NCBI RefSeq assembly: GCF_048060115.1
Contig: NZ_JBHMIM010000025.1
Coordinates: forward strand, 26,685-90,684
Direction of reading: 5' to 3'
From: Micromonospora_E sp048060115
GTDB lineage: Bacteria > Actinomycetota > Actinomycetes > Mycobacteriales > Micromonosporaceae
DNA length: 64,000 nucleotides
Shown here: positions 43,346-53,800 of the stretch, one piece after another
How positions within the stretch are numbered: the stretch's first letter is position 1
Layout of the letters: each line of letters starts with the position of its first letter
The notes under the pieces: generated by a model
Databases searched by the model: none
The model's input: only the letters and a program-made list of their open reading frames with translations
Told to the model about the DNA's origin: nothing
Program-made: the position numbers and the translations under genes

Positions 43346-44551
43346 TCAGGGGGTGGCGATGCCGGCGAGGTGGGCGGTGTCGTTCACGGTCCGCACCGCG
43401 ACCCCGCCGTCCGGCCAGGTGTCGATCACCGAGATGCCGGTCGGATCCAGGTAGAGCCGGTGCAGCAGCGTGTCCCCGGCGCCCAACGCGTCCCGCAGCA
43501 TGATCTTCAGCGGGGAGACGTGCGAGACCACCACCACCGTCTTCCCCCGGTACGCGGTGAGCAGCCCCCGCACCGAGCGACGGACCCGCCCCGCCACCTG
43601 GGCGAACGACTCCCCGCCCGGTGGAGCCAGCTCGGTCGAGCCCAGCCATGCGGTCAACTCGGCCGGCCAACGCTCCCGCACCTCGGCGAAGGTTCGCCCC
43701 TCCCACTCACCGAAGTCGCACTCGATCAGGTCGCCGTCGGGTCGGACCGGCGGGTCGCCGGCCTGCGCGGCGATCGCCTGCGCGGTGGCGACGCAGCGCG
43801 CCAACGGCGAGCAGACGATCACGTCGACGGTGGCCCCGATGCCCGCGATCCGGGCGGCGGCGGCAACGGCCTGCTCCGCACCCTGCTCGGACATCGGCAC
43901 GTCGCCCCGGCCGGAGTAGCGGCTCTGCTTGTTCATCCCGGTCTCGCCGTGGCGGACCAGGATCAGCCGGGTCGCGGTGGCGGTGGTCGGCGGCTCCCAG
44001 GAGGCGGCCGGCGCGGCGCCGACCGCGCCGGTGTCGAACATGGACGGAAGTGGGCCGGGCGCTGGCGAGACCGGGCCGGCGGCCGGCGAAACCGGAGCGA
44101 CGGCCCGGGTCGCCGCAGCACTCGTGGCCGGTTTGCCGGCGGCCCGGTCCATCGCCTGGTTGGCCAGCGCGTCGGCGCGTTTGTTCTTCTCCCGGGGGAT
44201 CCAGCCGAAGCTGACCGTGTCGAATTCGCGGACCAGCTTGGCGGCCTGCGCGGCGAGCGGCCGCAGCCCCGGGTTCTTGATCTGCCAGCGGCCGGTCATC
44301 TGCTCGACGACCAGTTTCGAATCCATCCGTACGTCGACCGCGGTGGCGCCGATCTCGCTGGCGGCGCGCAGCCCGGCGATCAGGCCCTGGTACTCGGCGA
44401 CGTTGTTGGTGGCGACACCGATCGACTCAGCCCGCTCGGCGAGCACCGCCCCGGTGCCGGCGTCGAGCACCACCGCCCCGTACCCGGCCGGACCGGGGTT
44501 GCCCCGGGCGCCACCGTCGGCTTCGACGATGACCTTCTTCGCGGCGCTCAC
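43346..44551 (-). CDS. Bifunctional RNase H / histidine phosphatase
   Basis: 401 residues. N-terminal RNase HI-like domain with the acidic residues D12, E54, D77 and D127 (ADGGARGNPGPAGYG, NNVAEYQGL, RMDSKLVVEQM, ADALANQ), a low-complexity linker (about 140-190), and a C-terminal phosphatase domain with LVRHGETG and VVSHVSPL. In mycobacteria the homologous fusion (Rv2228c type) hydrolyses RNA in RNA/DNA hybrids and dephosphorylates alpha-ribazole phosphate for cobalamin. GTG overlaps the preceding stop (GTGA). Confidence 0.92.
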   Translation of the reverse strand: MSAAKKVIVEADGGARGNPGPAGYGAVVLDAGTGAVLAERAESIGVATNNVAEYQGLIAGLRAASEIGATAVDVRMDSKLVVEQMTGRWQIKNPGLRPLAAQAAKLVREFDTVSFGWIPREKNKRADALANQAMDRAAGKPATSAAATRAVAPVSPAAGPVSPAPGPLPSMFDTGAVGAAPAASWEPPTTATATRLILVRHGETGMNKQSRYSGRGDVPMSEQGAEQAVAAAARIAGIGATVDVIVCSPLARCVATAQAIAAQAGDPPVRPDGDLIECDFGEWEGRTFAEVRERWPAELTAWLGSTELAPPGGESFAQVAGRVRRSVRGLLTAYRGKTVVVVSHVSPLKIMLRDALGAGDTLLHRLYLDPTGISVIDTWPDGGVAVRTVNDTAHLAGIATP

Positions 44552-45288
44552 AGGCCCGACTCGGCGGTGCGCACCATGATCCGGCGGCACTCCTCGCAGC
44601 GGAGCACCTCGGCCGGGTCAGCGGCCTTGATCCGGTTGCGTTCGGTCGCGGAGAAGTCGATGCGGCAGCCGCCACAGCGGCCGCCGCGCAGCAGGGCGGC
44701 GGCCAGCCCGCCGGAGTTCTCCCGGACCTTGTCGTAGAGCGCGATCAGGTCGGCGGGCAGGTCGTTGGCGAGCGGCGTACGGGCCGACGACTTGAACTTC
44801 TCCTCGCTGGCGATCTCGGCCAGCGTCTTCTCCCTGGCGGCTTCGACCTCGACGCGGCGCGCCCGGGTGCTCTCGATCCGGCCGGTCACCTCGTCGAGGG
44901 TGCTCTGAGCGGTCTCCCGCTGCTCCATCAGCTCCAACTCGGCGTCTTCCAGGTCGGTCTGCCGGCGGGTCAACGACGTCATCTCGTGCTGCAGCGCCTC
45001 CAGTTCACGGGCCGGGCCGGAGCCGGCGGTGAGCCGGGCCTGGTCCTTGTCCTTGCGGGCCCGGACCTGCTCGATGTCGCGTTCCAGCCGGGCGATGTCC
45101 CGGTCCAGGTCGTCGACGGCGACCTGGGCGCGGACCCGCTCGTCCTCCAGCGCAGACAACTCCCGGGCCAACGTGTCCAGCTGGGCGTGCTCGGGCAGGG
45201 TGCGCCGGCGGTGGGCGAGTTGGGCGAGCGTGGTGTCGATCGCCTGCAGGTCGAGCAGGCGACGCTGGGCCTGCGGGTCTGCCTTCAC
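44548..45288 (-). CDS. C4-type zinc-ribbon coiled-coil protein (DUF164/CT398-like)
   Basis: 246 residues: a long antiparallel coiled coil (about 5-160) followed by a zinc ribbon with GRCGGCRID and VLRCEECRRIMV. Universal actinobacterial gene between the Nif3-like and rnhA-fusion genes; its role is unclear, possibly in flavin/nucleic-acid-related processes. Overlaps both neighbours by four bases. Confidence 0.88.
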   Translation of the reverse strand: MKADPQAQRRLLDLQAIDTTLAQLAHRRRTLPEHAQLDTLARELSALEDERVRAQVAVDDLDRDIARLERDIEQVRARKDKDQARLTAGSGPARELEALQHEMTSLTRRQTDLEDAELELMEQRETAQSTLDEVTGRIESTRARRVEVEAAREKTLAEIASEEKFKSSARTPLANDLPADLIALYDKVRENSGGLAAALLRGGRCGGCRIDFSATERNRIKAADPAEVLRCEECRRIMVRTAESGL

Positions 45289-46235
45289 GGGCGGTGCTCC
45301 TCATGGGTGGGTGCGGCGTACGTCGGCGCAGTGGGTGCTGCGGTGGACGCGGGGTGGGTGACGGCGGCGTGCGCGGGCACGATCGGGCGGCCGGTGGACG
45401 GCACGTGCAGCGTCCAGGGATCAGTATCGAGGTCCGAGGCGGTGGCCTCCACCGCCAGTTCGGTGGTGAGGAACCCGGCGAGGTCGTCGAGCCAGGGCCG
45501 TTCGGTGGCCCAGTGGGCGGCGTCGATGAGCGCCGGGCCGGAGCCGGCGGCCTGCTCGCTGACCGGGTGGTGGCGCAGGTCGGACGTGAGGTAGGCGTCG
45601 ACCCCGGCGGCGGTGGCGACGTCGAGGAACGAGTCGCCGGCACCGCCGCAGACCGCCACGGTGCTGATGGCGCGTTTGGGGTCACCGGCGGCCCGCACCC
45701 CCCATGCGGTGGCGGGCAGTACCCCGGCGAGGTGCCGGGTCAACTCGGCGAGGGTCAGTGGCTGCGGTAGGGTGCCGATCCGGCCGGAACCCTGGCCGGC
45801 GACCGCGGCCGCCGGGGTGCCGGGCAGGGCCGGCACCAGGGGGCGCAGGTCGGTGAGCCCGAGCCGGGCGGCGAGCGCATCGGAGACACCCGGGTTGGCC
45901 ACGTCGGCGTTGGTGTGTGCCGCGTACAGCGCCACGCCTGCCCTGATCAGCTGGTGGACGATCCGCCCCTTGTACGTGGTCGGGGCGAGCGACGACACCC
46001 CGCGCATCAGCAACGGATGGTGCGCGATGATCATGTCGGCGCCGGCGTCGACCGCCTCGGTCGCCGTCTCGGGTACGACGTCGACCACGCACCACACCCG
46101 GCGTACGGACGCGTCCGGCTCGCCGAGGATCAGCCCGACCCGGTCCCACTGCTCGGCCCACGCGGGCGGGTAGCGACGCTCGACGGCGGCGATCACGTCG
46201 GCTACCCGTACCGGTGATGATGCAGTTGTGTCCAC
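45285..46235 (-). CDS. Nif3-like dinuclear metal-centre protein
   Basis: 316 residues with DVIAAVERRYPPAWAEQWDRVGL, the metal motif IIAHHPLLMRGV, LYAAHTNADVA and LTSDLRHHPVSEQA: the complete Nif3/YbgI metal ligand set (H, H, D, H, E). A Pro/Ala-rich C-terminal tail is added. Often annotated as GTP cyclohydrolase I type 2 without firm proof. Start GTG at 46235. Confidence 0.88.
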   Translation of the reverse strand: MDTTASSPVRVADVIAAVERRYPPAWAEQWDRVGLILGEPDASVRRVWCVVDVVPETATEAVDAGADMIIAHHPLLMRGVSSLAPTTYKGRIVHQLIRAGVALYAAHTNADVANPGVSDALAARLGLTDLRPLVPALPGTPAAAVAGQGSGRIGTLPQPLTLAELTRHLAGVLPATAWGVRAAGDPKRAISTVAVCGGAGDSFLDVATAAGVDAYLTSDLRHHPVSEQAAGSGPALIDAAHWATERPWLDDLAGFLTTELAVEATASDLDTDPWTLHVPSTGRPIVPAHAAVTHPASTAAPTAPTYAAPTHEEHRP

Positions 46236-46278
46236 GGCGGCCCAGCTTACCCACCCGCCCGCCACACCTTTGCGAGGT

Positions 46279-46833
46279 TCAGCCGAGGACGGTCTCCTCG
46301 TCGAGCGCGTCGAGGGTGAGGTGCCAGGGGATCTGGTCGATGATCTGCTCGCCGCCGCCGGGCGGTTGCAGCGGCAGCACCTCGTCGCCGAACAGGACCC
46401 GTACGCCCCAACCGCGCAGCCGGGCGACGCTCTCCCGGAAGGCCGGATGCCCGGCGAGCGCGGTGTTGGTGAACGGCAGGGTGACGATCGGCAGGCCTTT
46501 GCCCTGCGCTTCGACGACCAGGCCGAGGGCGAGGGTGTCGGTGATGCCGGCCGCCCACTTGTTGATCGTGTTGGCGGTGGCCGGGGCGACGATCATCGCG
46601 TCGGCGGGGGGCAGCACGTCCGGGTCGCCGGGGTTCTTGTAGTCGGCCCGCACCGGGTGGCCGGTCTGCGCGGCCAGTCCCGGTACGTCGACGAACTTCC
46701 GTCCGTCCGGAGTGACCACCACGCAGACCGACCAGTGCCGTTGCTGGGCGAGCGTGACCAGCCTCCCGACGCGTCGGGAGGCTGGGCTGCCGCAGGCGAT
46801 CACGTAGAGGATCCGGGCACCGGCCGGGTTCAC
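46279..46833 (-). CDS. Flavoprotein (PPC decarboxylase/HFCD-like)
   Basis: 184 residues: ILYVIACGSPASRRVG, KFVDVPGLAAQTGHPV, MIVAPATANTINKWAAGITDTLALG (FMN-binding PASANT-like segment) and PFTNTALAGHPAF. The HFCD family includes PPC decarboxylase and Dfp; with the catalytic His/Asn context unclear, the reaction remains open. Confidence 0.85.
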   Translation of the reverse strand: MNPAGARILYVIACGSPASRRVGRLVTLAQQRHWSVCVVVTPDGRKFVDVPGLAAQTGHPVRADYKNPGDPDVLPPADAMIVAPATANTINKWAAGITDTLALGLVVEAQGKGLPIVTLPFTNTALAGHPAFRESVARLRGWGVRVLFGDEVLPLQPPGGGEQIIDQIPWHLTLDALDEETVLG

Positions 46834-46864
46834 ACCGTCACCGCCGCGTCGTCAGGTCGTCTGG

Positions 46865-48097
46865 TCACGCGCTCACGCCCATGTGTTCGGCCAGTTCGGC
46901 GACCGGCGCCGAGGGGGTGCCCCTGGTCCGGCGCAGTACGTCGGACATGACCTCGTGGGCGATCGGCCGGCAGCGGATCTCCGCCGGTGCCAGCCGGTCG
47001 CCTTCCAGCAGCATCTCGGTGGCCTTGTCCAGTTCGCCGAGCTGGACGTAGCCCCGGGCGATGTCGAGCAGGTGGTGGGCCCGCCGCTCCGGCAGCAGCG
47101 CGTTGAAACTCGACTCTTCGATGATCACCCGGTGGACTTCCACCGCTGCCCGGCCGTCGCCCAGCTCAACCGCCGCGGCGGCACGGTGCAGCTGGACGTT
47201 GGTCGGACCGAAACAGGTCCAGTAGTGGTTACGGTCCTCGCCGATGGCCCGCGCCGCCTCCTCCGCGCCGTTGAGCAGGTCCCGTACGGTGGCGCTGTCG
47301 CCAATGCGGGCGGCGGCCATCGCCCCCTGCAGCAGCAGCAGCCCGTACACCGACAGCTGCTGTGGGGTGCTGCTCTGGTCGTCGCCCGGCGCCAACCGGT
47401 TGGCGATATTCACGTTCACTTCCAGGGCGGCGCGGGACCGGCCGAGGGCGAGCAGGGCGTTGCCGACCCGGCAGGTCGCGACCCCGGTCAGCAGGGGGTT
47501 CCCGGCGCGGTGTGACACCGCGATCGACCGGTCGGCGGCCAGCCAGGCGAGGTCGTGTTCGCCGAGCTTGCGCAGCGTCGACGAGGCGATCTGATAGAGC
47601 TGGCCGAGCAGGCTGGCGGCCTGCGGGGCCTCGTCGCCGGCCGAGTAGTGGGTGTCGGCGGCCTGCGCCTCGCGCAGCAACCGGGGCAGTGCCCGGGCCA
47701 ACACCCCGTACTTGGCGTGTTGGAAGGTCAGCCAGGCATGGTTGGTGGCCTTGTGCATCTCGGCGAGCTGCGGCGGGTTTCCGATTGGCTGGAAGAACGT
47801 GCTGATCGAGTCGTAGCGTTCCAGCGCCGCCCGGATCTCCTCCACCTCCACCTGGTCGATGCAGGTGACGCTCTCCGGCCGACGCTCCGGATCCTTACCT
47901 AGCAGTAACTGCACGTCGATCCGCAGGACGTCGGCGATCTCGTGGATCACCGAGAACTTGTCGAGCCGCCGCACCCCCCGTTCGACCTTGTCCACCCAGC
48001 TCTTGGATTTTCCGAGCCGGTCGGCGAAGACCTGCTGCGACATTTTTCGGCGTCCGCGCCAGTAGGCGACCCGTCGGCCGATCGGTAACTCGTCCAC
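46865..48097 (-). CDS. XRE-family regulator with TPR-like domain
   Basis: 410 residues. Helix-turn-helix MSQQVFADRLGKSKSWVDKVERGVRRLDKFSVI in outline near residues 20-50, followed by a helical repeat domain ending EHMGVSA. Same domain plan as the 18888 protein. The GTG at 48097 is preceded by GGGGGAAC; upstream in-frame starts to 48385 give an implausible basic extension. Divergent from the Prim-Pol-like gene. Confidence 0.82.
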   Translation of the reverse strand: MDELPIGRRVAYWRGRRKMSQQVFADRLGKSKSWVDKVERGVRRLDKFSVIHEIADVLRIDVQLLLGKDPERRPESVTCIDQVEVEEIRAALERYDSISTFFQPIGNPPQLAEMHKATNHAWLTFQHAKYGVLARALPRLLREAQAADTHYSAGDEAPQAASLLGQLYQIASSTLRKLGEHDLAWLAADRSIAVSHRAGNPLLTGVATCRVGNALLALGRSRAALEVNVNIANRLAPGDDQSSTPQQLSVYGLLLLQGAMAAARIGDSATVRDLLNGAEEAARAIGEDRNHYWTCFGPTNVQLHRAAAAVELGDGRAAVEVHRVIIEESSFNALLPERRAHHLLDIARGYVQLGELDKATEMLLEGDRLAPAEIRCRPIAHEVMSDVLRRTRGTPSAPVAELAEHMGVSA

Positions 48098-48383
48098 GCT
48101 CGTGTTCCCCCTTCGCGGTGCCCGGCGCCCCCGGTGCCGGCATTTGTGCTGGTCAAAGCGGCATCCCCCCGAACGCCAGGACCACCGGCTGTACTCATCG
48201 CACAGCCAGTGCGTTAGGTCCATCACAGATGCTCGTAGTTTTCGATGCAAGTTGCAAAGGGTTGCCAGCCGAAAATTGCGGCGTGTCGCGGAGGGCGGGA
48301 GTCCCCGGCGCACGCCGATCGTGGCTGTACGCATCCCGCACATCCGATCGACGAGATCACGAACTTTGAGGGGAACTTCGATC

Positions 48384-49229
48384 ATGCGGTGGACGGCCCA
48401 ACCGCCACTAGGCCGCCTGCGGCTGCGCCGCGGCGCGCAACCGCTCTCGGAACGCCTGCGGCCACGCCACGGCGCGCTGCCGCCCCTGCTACGGCTCCGG
48501 CTACGCCGTGGTGCGCTGCGCTACGCCGAACACAGCTGGCCGGTGACGCCTGGGGCGTACCTGCTGCAGGGCCGGTTCCGGTGCGACCGACCCGGCTGCC
48601 CCACCATCAGCTGCCACCCGGCGCTGCAGGACTGGGAACGCGACGCGAGTGACCGGCTCGAGCAGGTCCAGCTCTGGTGGCGCCGGCAACCACACGCGGT
48701 CCTGCTGGCCACCGGGTACGCCTTCGACGTACTCGAGGTGCCGGCCCGCCTCGGCCTGCGGGCGCTGTGCACCCTGCGGCTGCGCGGCGCGGCGGCGGCA
48801 CCCGGTGCGGGCCAGCTCCGCGGTCCGGTCGCGGTCACCCCCACCGGGCGTTGGATGTTCCTGGTACGCCCGGGCGACGCGCTGCGACCCGAGCTGGCCG
48901 ACTCACTCGACGTGCTCCAGCACGGGCGCGGATCCTGGATCCCGGCCCCGCCGACGGTGCTGCCCGAAGGGCCGGTCCGCTGGGCGGTCAGCCCGGAGCA
49001 GATCCGCTGGCAACTGCCACACTCGTACGCCGTACAGCGGCTCATCCTCGACGCCCGGGAGGCCGCCGCCCCGGTACCCCGGCTGCCCCGGCCGCGCACG
49101 GCCCCGGCCGGCCCGACCCCGGGCACCGGCGTACCGGCCGCCCCCGCCGCGCCACCGCGCGTCCCGATCGTCGTGCCGGCCCCGGTGAGCGTCCCCCGCC
49201 AGGTCTCCACCCTGCGCCGGGCCCTGTGA
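48384..49229 (+). CDS. Prim-Pol-like (bifunctional primase/polymerase N-terminal domain) protein
   Basis: 281 residues. After an Arg-rich N-terminal part with repeated RLRLRRGA units come ALRYAEHSWPVTPGAYL, two Cys pairs (RCDRPGCPTISCHP), WWRRQPHAVLLATGYAFDVLEVP and ALRPELADSLDVLQHGRGSWIPAPPT, the pattern of small actinobacterial proteins related to the Prim-Pol N-terminal domain. The metal-binding Asp pair is represented by FDVLEVP only, so enzymatic activity is doubtful. GAGGGGA precedes the ATG. Proline-rich tail. Confidence 0.65.
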   Translation: MRWTAQPPLGRLRLRRGAQPLSERLRPRHGALPPLLRLRLRRGALRYAEHSWPVTPGAYLLQGRFRCDRPGCPTISCHPALQDWERDASDRLEQVQLWWRRQPHAVLLATGYAFDVLEVPARLGLRALCTLRLRGAAAAPGAGQLRGPVAVTPTGRWMFLVRPGDALRPELADSLDVLQHGRGSWIPAPPTVLPEGPVRWAVSPEQIRWQLPHSYAVQRLILDAREAAAPVPRLPRPRTAPAGPTPGTGVPAAPAAPPRVPIVVPAPVSVPRQVSTLRRAL

Positions 49230-49648
49230 CCTCGTACGCGGTGACCCGTACGCGGTGACCCGTACGCGCGCCGGGTGACGCCGGTAGGTCACCACTTGTT
49301 CCGAACGCCATGATCACAGCTGGGTGAGCGCCGGCGGAGTGGGTGAACCTGCCCACCGCCGGCGCTCACCCATTCCGGCGTACCTGGGGCGGCGTACCCG
49401 CTGGACGCCCTGCCGACGAGGCGTCACCCGCCCCACCGCGGCTGCCCGGTTTGCCGTTTCAGGCGTCCGGCGAACGACCCGGCGGCGTGAGCCGCAGCCG
49501 ATTGGGTAATGCGCCGATAGCCGTTCGCCACGCCCCGCCGGACCGCGGTCCGGCGACTGGCGGGTCGACGGCTGTGCACGAGGCGCTGACGAACAAGCTC
49601 CGCCAGCGCATCGACGGCCGCTGGGGACGCTCGGAAGGAAGGCACGCC
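49230..49648. other. Intergenic region with short tandem repeats
   Basis: Begins with GTACGCGGTGACCC repeated directly after the preceding stop (49234-49262), then the strong hairpin at 49321-49372; the remainder to 49648 shows no supported gene. Confidence 0.5.
49321..49372 (+). terminator. Strong terminator hairpin
   Basis: 17-bp perfect arms (TGGGTGAGCGCCGGCGG at 49321-49337 and its complement at 49356-49372) with an 18-base loop, downstream of the Prim-Pol-like gene. Confidence 0.8.
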
Positions 49649-49900
49649 ATGCTCAGCAGGGAGGATCAGCGCCGGTTCGATCAGATCGCCCGCCATCTGC
49701 GGACGACCGATCCGGATTTCGTCGCCCGGCTGGGCGATCCGGCGGCCAACCGGCGCGACCGGGCCGCCATCATCGTCAGTGTGCTGCTCTGGGCGGTGGT
49801 GCCGCTGCTCGCCTTCTTCGGTGGCTGGATCGCCGCCGTCATCTGCACCGTCGCGCTCAGCGTCGCTGGTCTGCTGGCGTTGCGCGCCCGCCACTGGTAG
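49649..49900 (+). CDS. DUF3040 small membrane protein
   Basis: 83 residues: MLSREDQRRFDQIARHLRTTDPDF at the N-terminus and two spans (AAIIVSVLLWAVVPLLAFFGGWIAAVICTVALSVAGLLAL in outline). Typical actinobacterial DUF3040. GGAAGGAAGG precedes the ATG. Confidence 0.82.
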   Translation: MLSREDQRRFDQIARHLRTTDPDFVARLGDPAANRRDRAAIIVSVLLWAVVPLLAFFGGWIAAVICTVALSVAGLLALRARHW

Positions 49901-49901
49901 C

Positions 49902-50831
49902 TCACGGTTCGAGCGGATCGCTGTCCGGATCGCTGTCCGGATCGGCGTCCGGATCGGCGTCGGAGCGGCCGGCGAACCGCTGGTACGCCCGGTCGAGCAG
50001 CGCCACCAAGCCGGGTCCGCCGATCGCCGGCGACGGTGCGCCGAGTTGGCGCAGCAGCAGGTCGACGCCGGCCGGCAGGACCGGCTCCCGATCCGGCAAC
50101 GGCACCGGCGTACGCCAGAAGCCCGCGTCGGCCGGGACGACCGGCTCGGGCAGATCGGTCAACGTCCGGGCGGTCCCGGCCGGTGAGCCGGTGACCGGCG
50201 CGCTCGCCGCACTGGCCGCTGCCTCGGTGCCGGCCTCCACCGCCGTTGATCTGGCCCGTCGCAGGTGGTCCAGCAGTGTGTGCCGGTCCCGCCCCCGCCA
50301 GTGCAGGATCTGGAACGGATCGGTGTCGAACTCCTCGGCGAGCAGGTAGCAGGTGGCGGCCAGGTGCTTGCACGGCACCGCCGCGTCCGGGCAACTGCAG
50401 CGCATCGCCAACTCGTCGACGCCGGCCGGGAACAGTGGCGATCCGGCGGCGGCGAACACCTCCTCCAGCTCCGGCGGCAGGTCACCGGCGAGCAGCCGGG
50501 CGCTGTAGAGCGCCTGACCGGCCAGGGTCTGCTCGATGCGCCGCCACACCGGTTCCCGAAACGGCATCAGGCCGATCCGCACCCGGTACGGCCGGGCCTG
50601 GGAACCCTGCACCTGCGCGGTCACCGCCCCCGGGGTCACCACCAGGTCGAGCACCTGACCGGCCCGGGCGTACGAGCGGCCCCGGCTCAGCCGGGTGCCC
50701 AACGCGAACGACTCCAGCACGTCGACGAAGCGCCGCGACCACCAGGACTGGCCGATCGCGCCCCGGGTACTGCGTGCCCGTAGCCCGCCGTCGACCCGAC
50801 GCGGCCGGCCGTAGTCGGCGAACCCGCTCAT
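49902..50831 (-). CDS. SWIM zinc-finger protein
   Basis: 309 residues. Start MSGFADYGRPRRVDGGLRARS, and the SWIM motif MRCSCPDAAVPCKHLAAT (C-x-C...C-x-H) near residue 150, which often binds DNA or partner ATPases. Ends in an acidic repeated DPDADPDSDPDSDP tail. Translationally coupled (ATGA) to the SNF2 helicase upstream, with which it probably forms a complex. Confidence 0.88.
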   Translation of the reverse strand: MSGFADYGRPRRVDGGLRARSTRGAIGQSWWSRRFVDVLESFALGTRLSRGRSYARAGQVLDLVVTPGAVTAQVQGSQARPYRVRIGLMPFREPVWRRIEQTLAGQALYSARLLAGDLPPELEEVFAAAGSPLFPAGVDELAMRCSCPDAAVPCKHLAATCYLLAEEFDTDPFQILHWRGRDRHTLLDHLRRARSTAVEAGTEAAASAASAPVTGSPAGTARTLTDLPEPVVPADAGFWRTPVPLPDREPVLPAGVDLLLRQLGAPSPAIGGPGLVALLDRAYQRFAGRSDADPDADPDSDPDSDPLEP

Positions 50832-53800
50832 TCGACCACCGACCCGGCTTCGAGGGTGAGCAGTTCCCGCAGCTGCGCGGTGGAGAGCTCGGTCAGCCAC
50901 TGCTCGCCGCTGCCGACGATCTTCGCGGCGAGACCACGCTTGTCCGCCACCATCGCCGAGATCTTCTCCTCCACCGTTCCGGCGCAGACGAGCTTGCGGA
51001 CCTGCACCGCCCGCCGCTGGCCGATGCGGAACGCCCGGTCGGTGGCCTGATCCTCCACCGCCGGGTTCCACCACCGGTCCACATGCACCACGTGGTTGGC
51101 GGCGGTCAGGGTCAGTCCGGTGCCGCCGGCCTTGAGCGACAGGATGAAGATCGGCGGTCCGCCGCCGGCACCCGCGCCGTGGCCGCCCTCGCCCGCGTCG
51201 TGACCATCCTGGAACCGGGCCACCATCGCGTCACGCTGCGCCTTACCCAGACCGCCGTGCAGGAACAACACCTCCCGACCGCTGTACGCCGACAGATGGC
51301 CACGCAGCATCGCGCCGAAGTGGGCGTACTGGGTGAACAGCAACGCCTTCTCCCCCGCCGCCAGGACCTCGTCGAGGATCTCGGTGAGCCGGGCCAGTTT
51401 GCCGGAGCGGCCGGGCAGGTGCGAGCCGTCACGCAGGAACTGGGCCGGATGGTTGCAGATCTGCTTCAGCTTCGTCATGGTCGCCAGCACCAGGCCCTGC
51501 CGTTCGATGCCGTCGCTGGATTCGATCCGGCCCAACATGTCGTCGACCACCGCCTGATAGAGCGATGCCTGCTCGGCGGTGAGGTTGCACAACACCTCCA
51601 TCTCCAGCTTCGCCGGCAGGTCGGAGATGATCGAGGTGTCGGTCTTCAGCCGGCGCAGCACGAACGGGCCGGTGATCCGGCGCAGCCGCCGCGCGGCGTC
51701 GGCGTCGCCGTGGCGTTCCACCGGTTCGGCGTAGCGACGGCGGAAGCTGGCCGCGCCGCCGAGCAGCCCCGGGTTGGCGAACTCCATGATGGACCAAAGG
51801 TCGGCGAGGCGGTTCTCCACCGGCGTACCGGTGACCGCCACCCGGTGTCGGGCGGGCAGCGACCGGACCGCGATGGCCTGCCGGGTCGCCGCGTTCTTGA
51901 TCGCCTGCGCCTCGTCGACCATGATCCGGTGCCAGCTGATCTCGGCCAGTTCGGCGGCGTCGCGGGTGGCCACCGCGTAGGTGGTGATGACCAGACGGGC
52001 GCCGGTCACCGCCTCGGCGAACGCCGCGCCGCGTGGCCGGTCCGCGCCGTGGTGCACGTGCACCGTCAGATCCGGCACGAACTTCGCCGCCTCCCGGTGC
52101 CAGTTGCCGACCAGCGACATCGGACAGACCAGCAGCGTCGGACCGGTGCCGGGTTCGTCGGCGGCCAACAACGCCAACAGCTGTACGGTCTTACCGAGCC
52201 CCATGTCGTCGGCGAGCACCCCGCCGAGGCCGAGCGAGTGCAGGAACCGCAGCCAGGCCAACCCCCGCTGCTGGTACGGACGCAGCCGCCCCCGGAAACC
52301 GGCCGGCTCCGCCACCGGGGTGAGCCGAAGCTCCACCTCGCCGCTGAGCAGGTCACCGAGCGGGCCGTCGGCGTCGACGCCCAGCACCGGCAACGGCAGA
52401 GTGCTGTCGTCGTCACCGAGGGCGACCCGCAACAGGTCGACCACGGCGAGTTCGCCGCCGGCACGCAACAGCGTCAACCCGGCGGCGAGGCGCTTGGCGT
52501 CGACCTCCACCCACTGGCCGCGCAGCTGGACCAGTGGTGTCTTGGCCAACGCGAGGGACCGCAGCTCCTGCTCGGTCAACGGCTGGTCGCCGACGGCCAC
52601 CTCCCACCGGTAGTCGACCAGCGCGGCCCTGCCGAAGTCATGGTCGACGGCGACGGTGCCCGGTGCGGTGCGGCTGACCGCGCGCAGCCGGGCACCGAGC
52701 CGGGCGGTGGGGCGCTGCCACCACGACGGCAGCAGCACCCCGAAGCCGGCGGCGTGCAGTGCCGGTGCGCCGTCGCGCAGGAACCGGTGCGCCGCCTCGA
52801 CGTCAAGGTCGACGCCGGCCGGGGTGGCGGTACGCAGCGCGTCGTCGATCGCGGGCCACAGCCGGCTGGCCCGGCCGAGTTCGGCCAGGTACGTCTCCTG
52901 CGGGTCGGCGGCGTACCGGGTGAGTGGCCGCACGTCGGAGCCGCCGCGCCAGATCGTCGCGGCGTCGACCACCAGGCTCGGCTCGGCGGTGGCCTGCAGC
53001 GAGAACTCCAGCCGCCAGCGCTCGGCCGATGCCGCCGCATCCACCGGCCCGGCGGGCTCAGCCGGTGCCGCCGCATCCACCGGCCCGGCCGCATCCACCG
53101 GCCCGGCTGGCTCGCGCAGCCGGAAACAGGCCCGGACCGGTCCGCCGGCGGCGTCGCGTTGCCAGTGGTCGAGTTCGGCGACCAGGGTCGCCAGCGCCTT
53201 CGGCGCGGCGGTGAAGTCACGCCGGGGGCCGGTCAGCGCCGCCAGCCAGGCGTCGCGGGCGGCGACCGGCCCGGACCTGGCCCGGCCGGTGCTGAGCCGT
53301 ACGCCGGCCAGCGCGGCCCGGGCGGCAGCGTCGGTCAGCGCGTCCAACGCCTCAGCGACCAGTTGGTGTCCGTCACCGGGCGGTCCGGCGGCCAACGCCG
53401 CCGGCGGGGTGGCCAGTGCCAGCGACCGGGCCCACCGCTGGTCCGCGCCGGTGAGCAGTGGCAGCCAGTGCGCGGTCGCCGTGCCCGCCGCCGCCCCGGC
53501 GGTACGCGCCGTTGGCAGCGTACGTCCGCGGGCAACCAGATCGGCGGCGAAGCCGGCGAGCAGTGCGAGGTGCCGCACCGTGGCGGAGACGACCAGCTCG
53601 TCGGGCAGCTCGGCGGCGGACCCGGCCACGACGTCGTGCAGTACGCAGAGCGCCACCAGTGCCTCGTCTGCCTCGAACTCCAATGTGGGCACCAGCCACT
53701 CGGCGAGGGTGCCCGCCCGCGCCGGCCGCGCCGGCGGCTCGTCAGGCCGGCCGTCGTCGGGCTGGGTGCGGACCAGCTCCGGCGATTGCGCCGGCGCGCC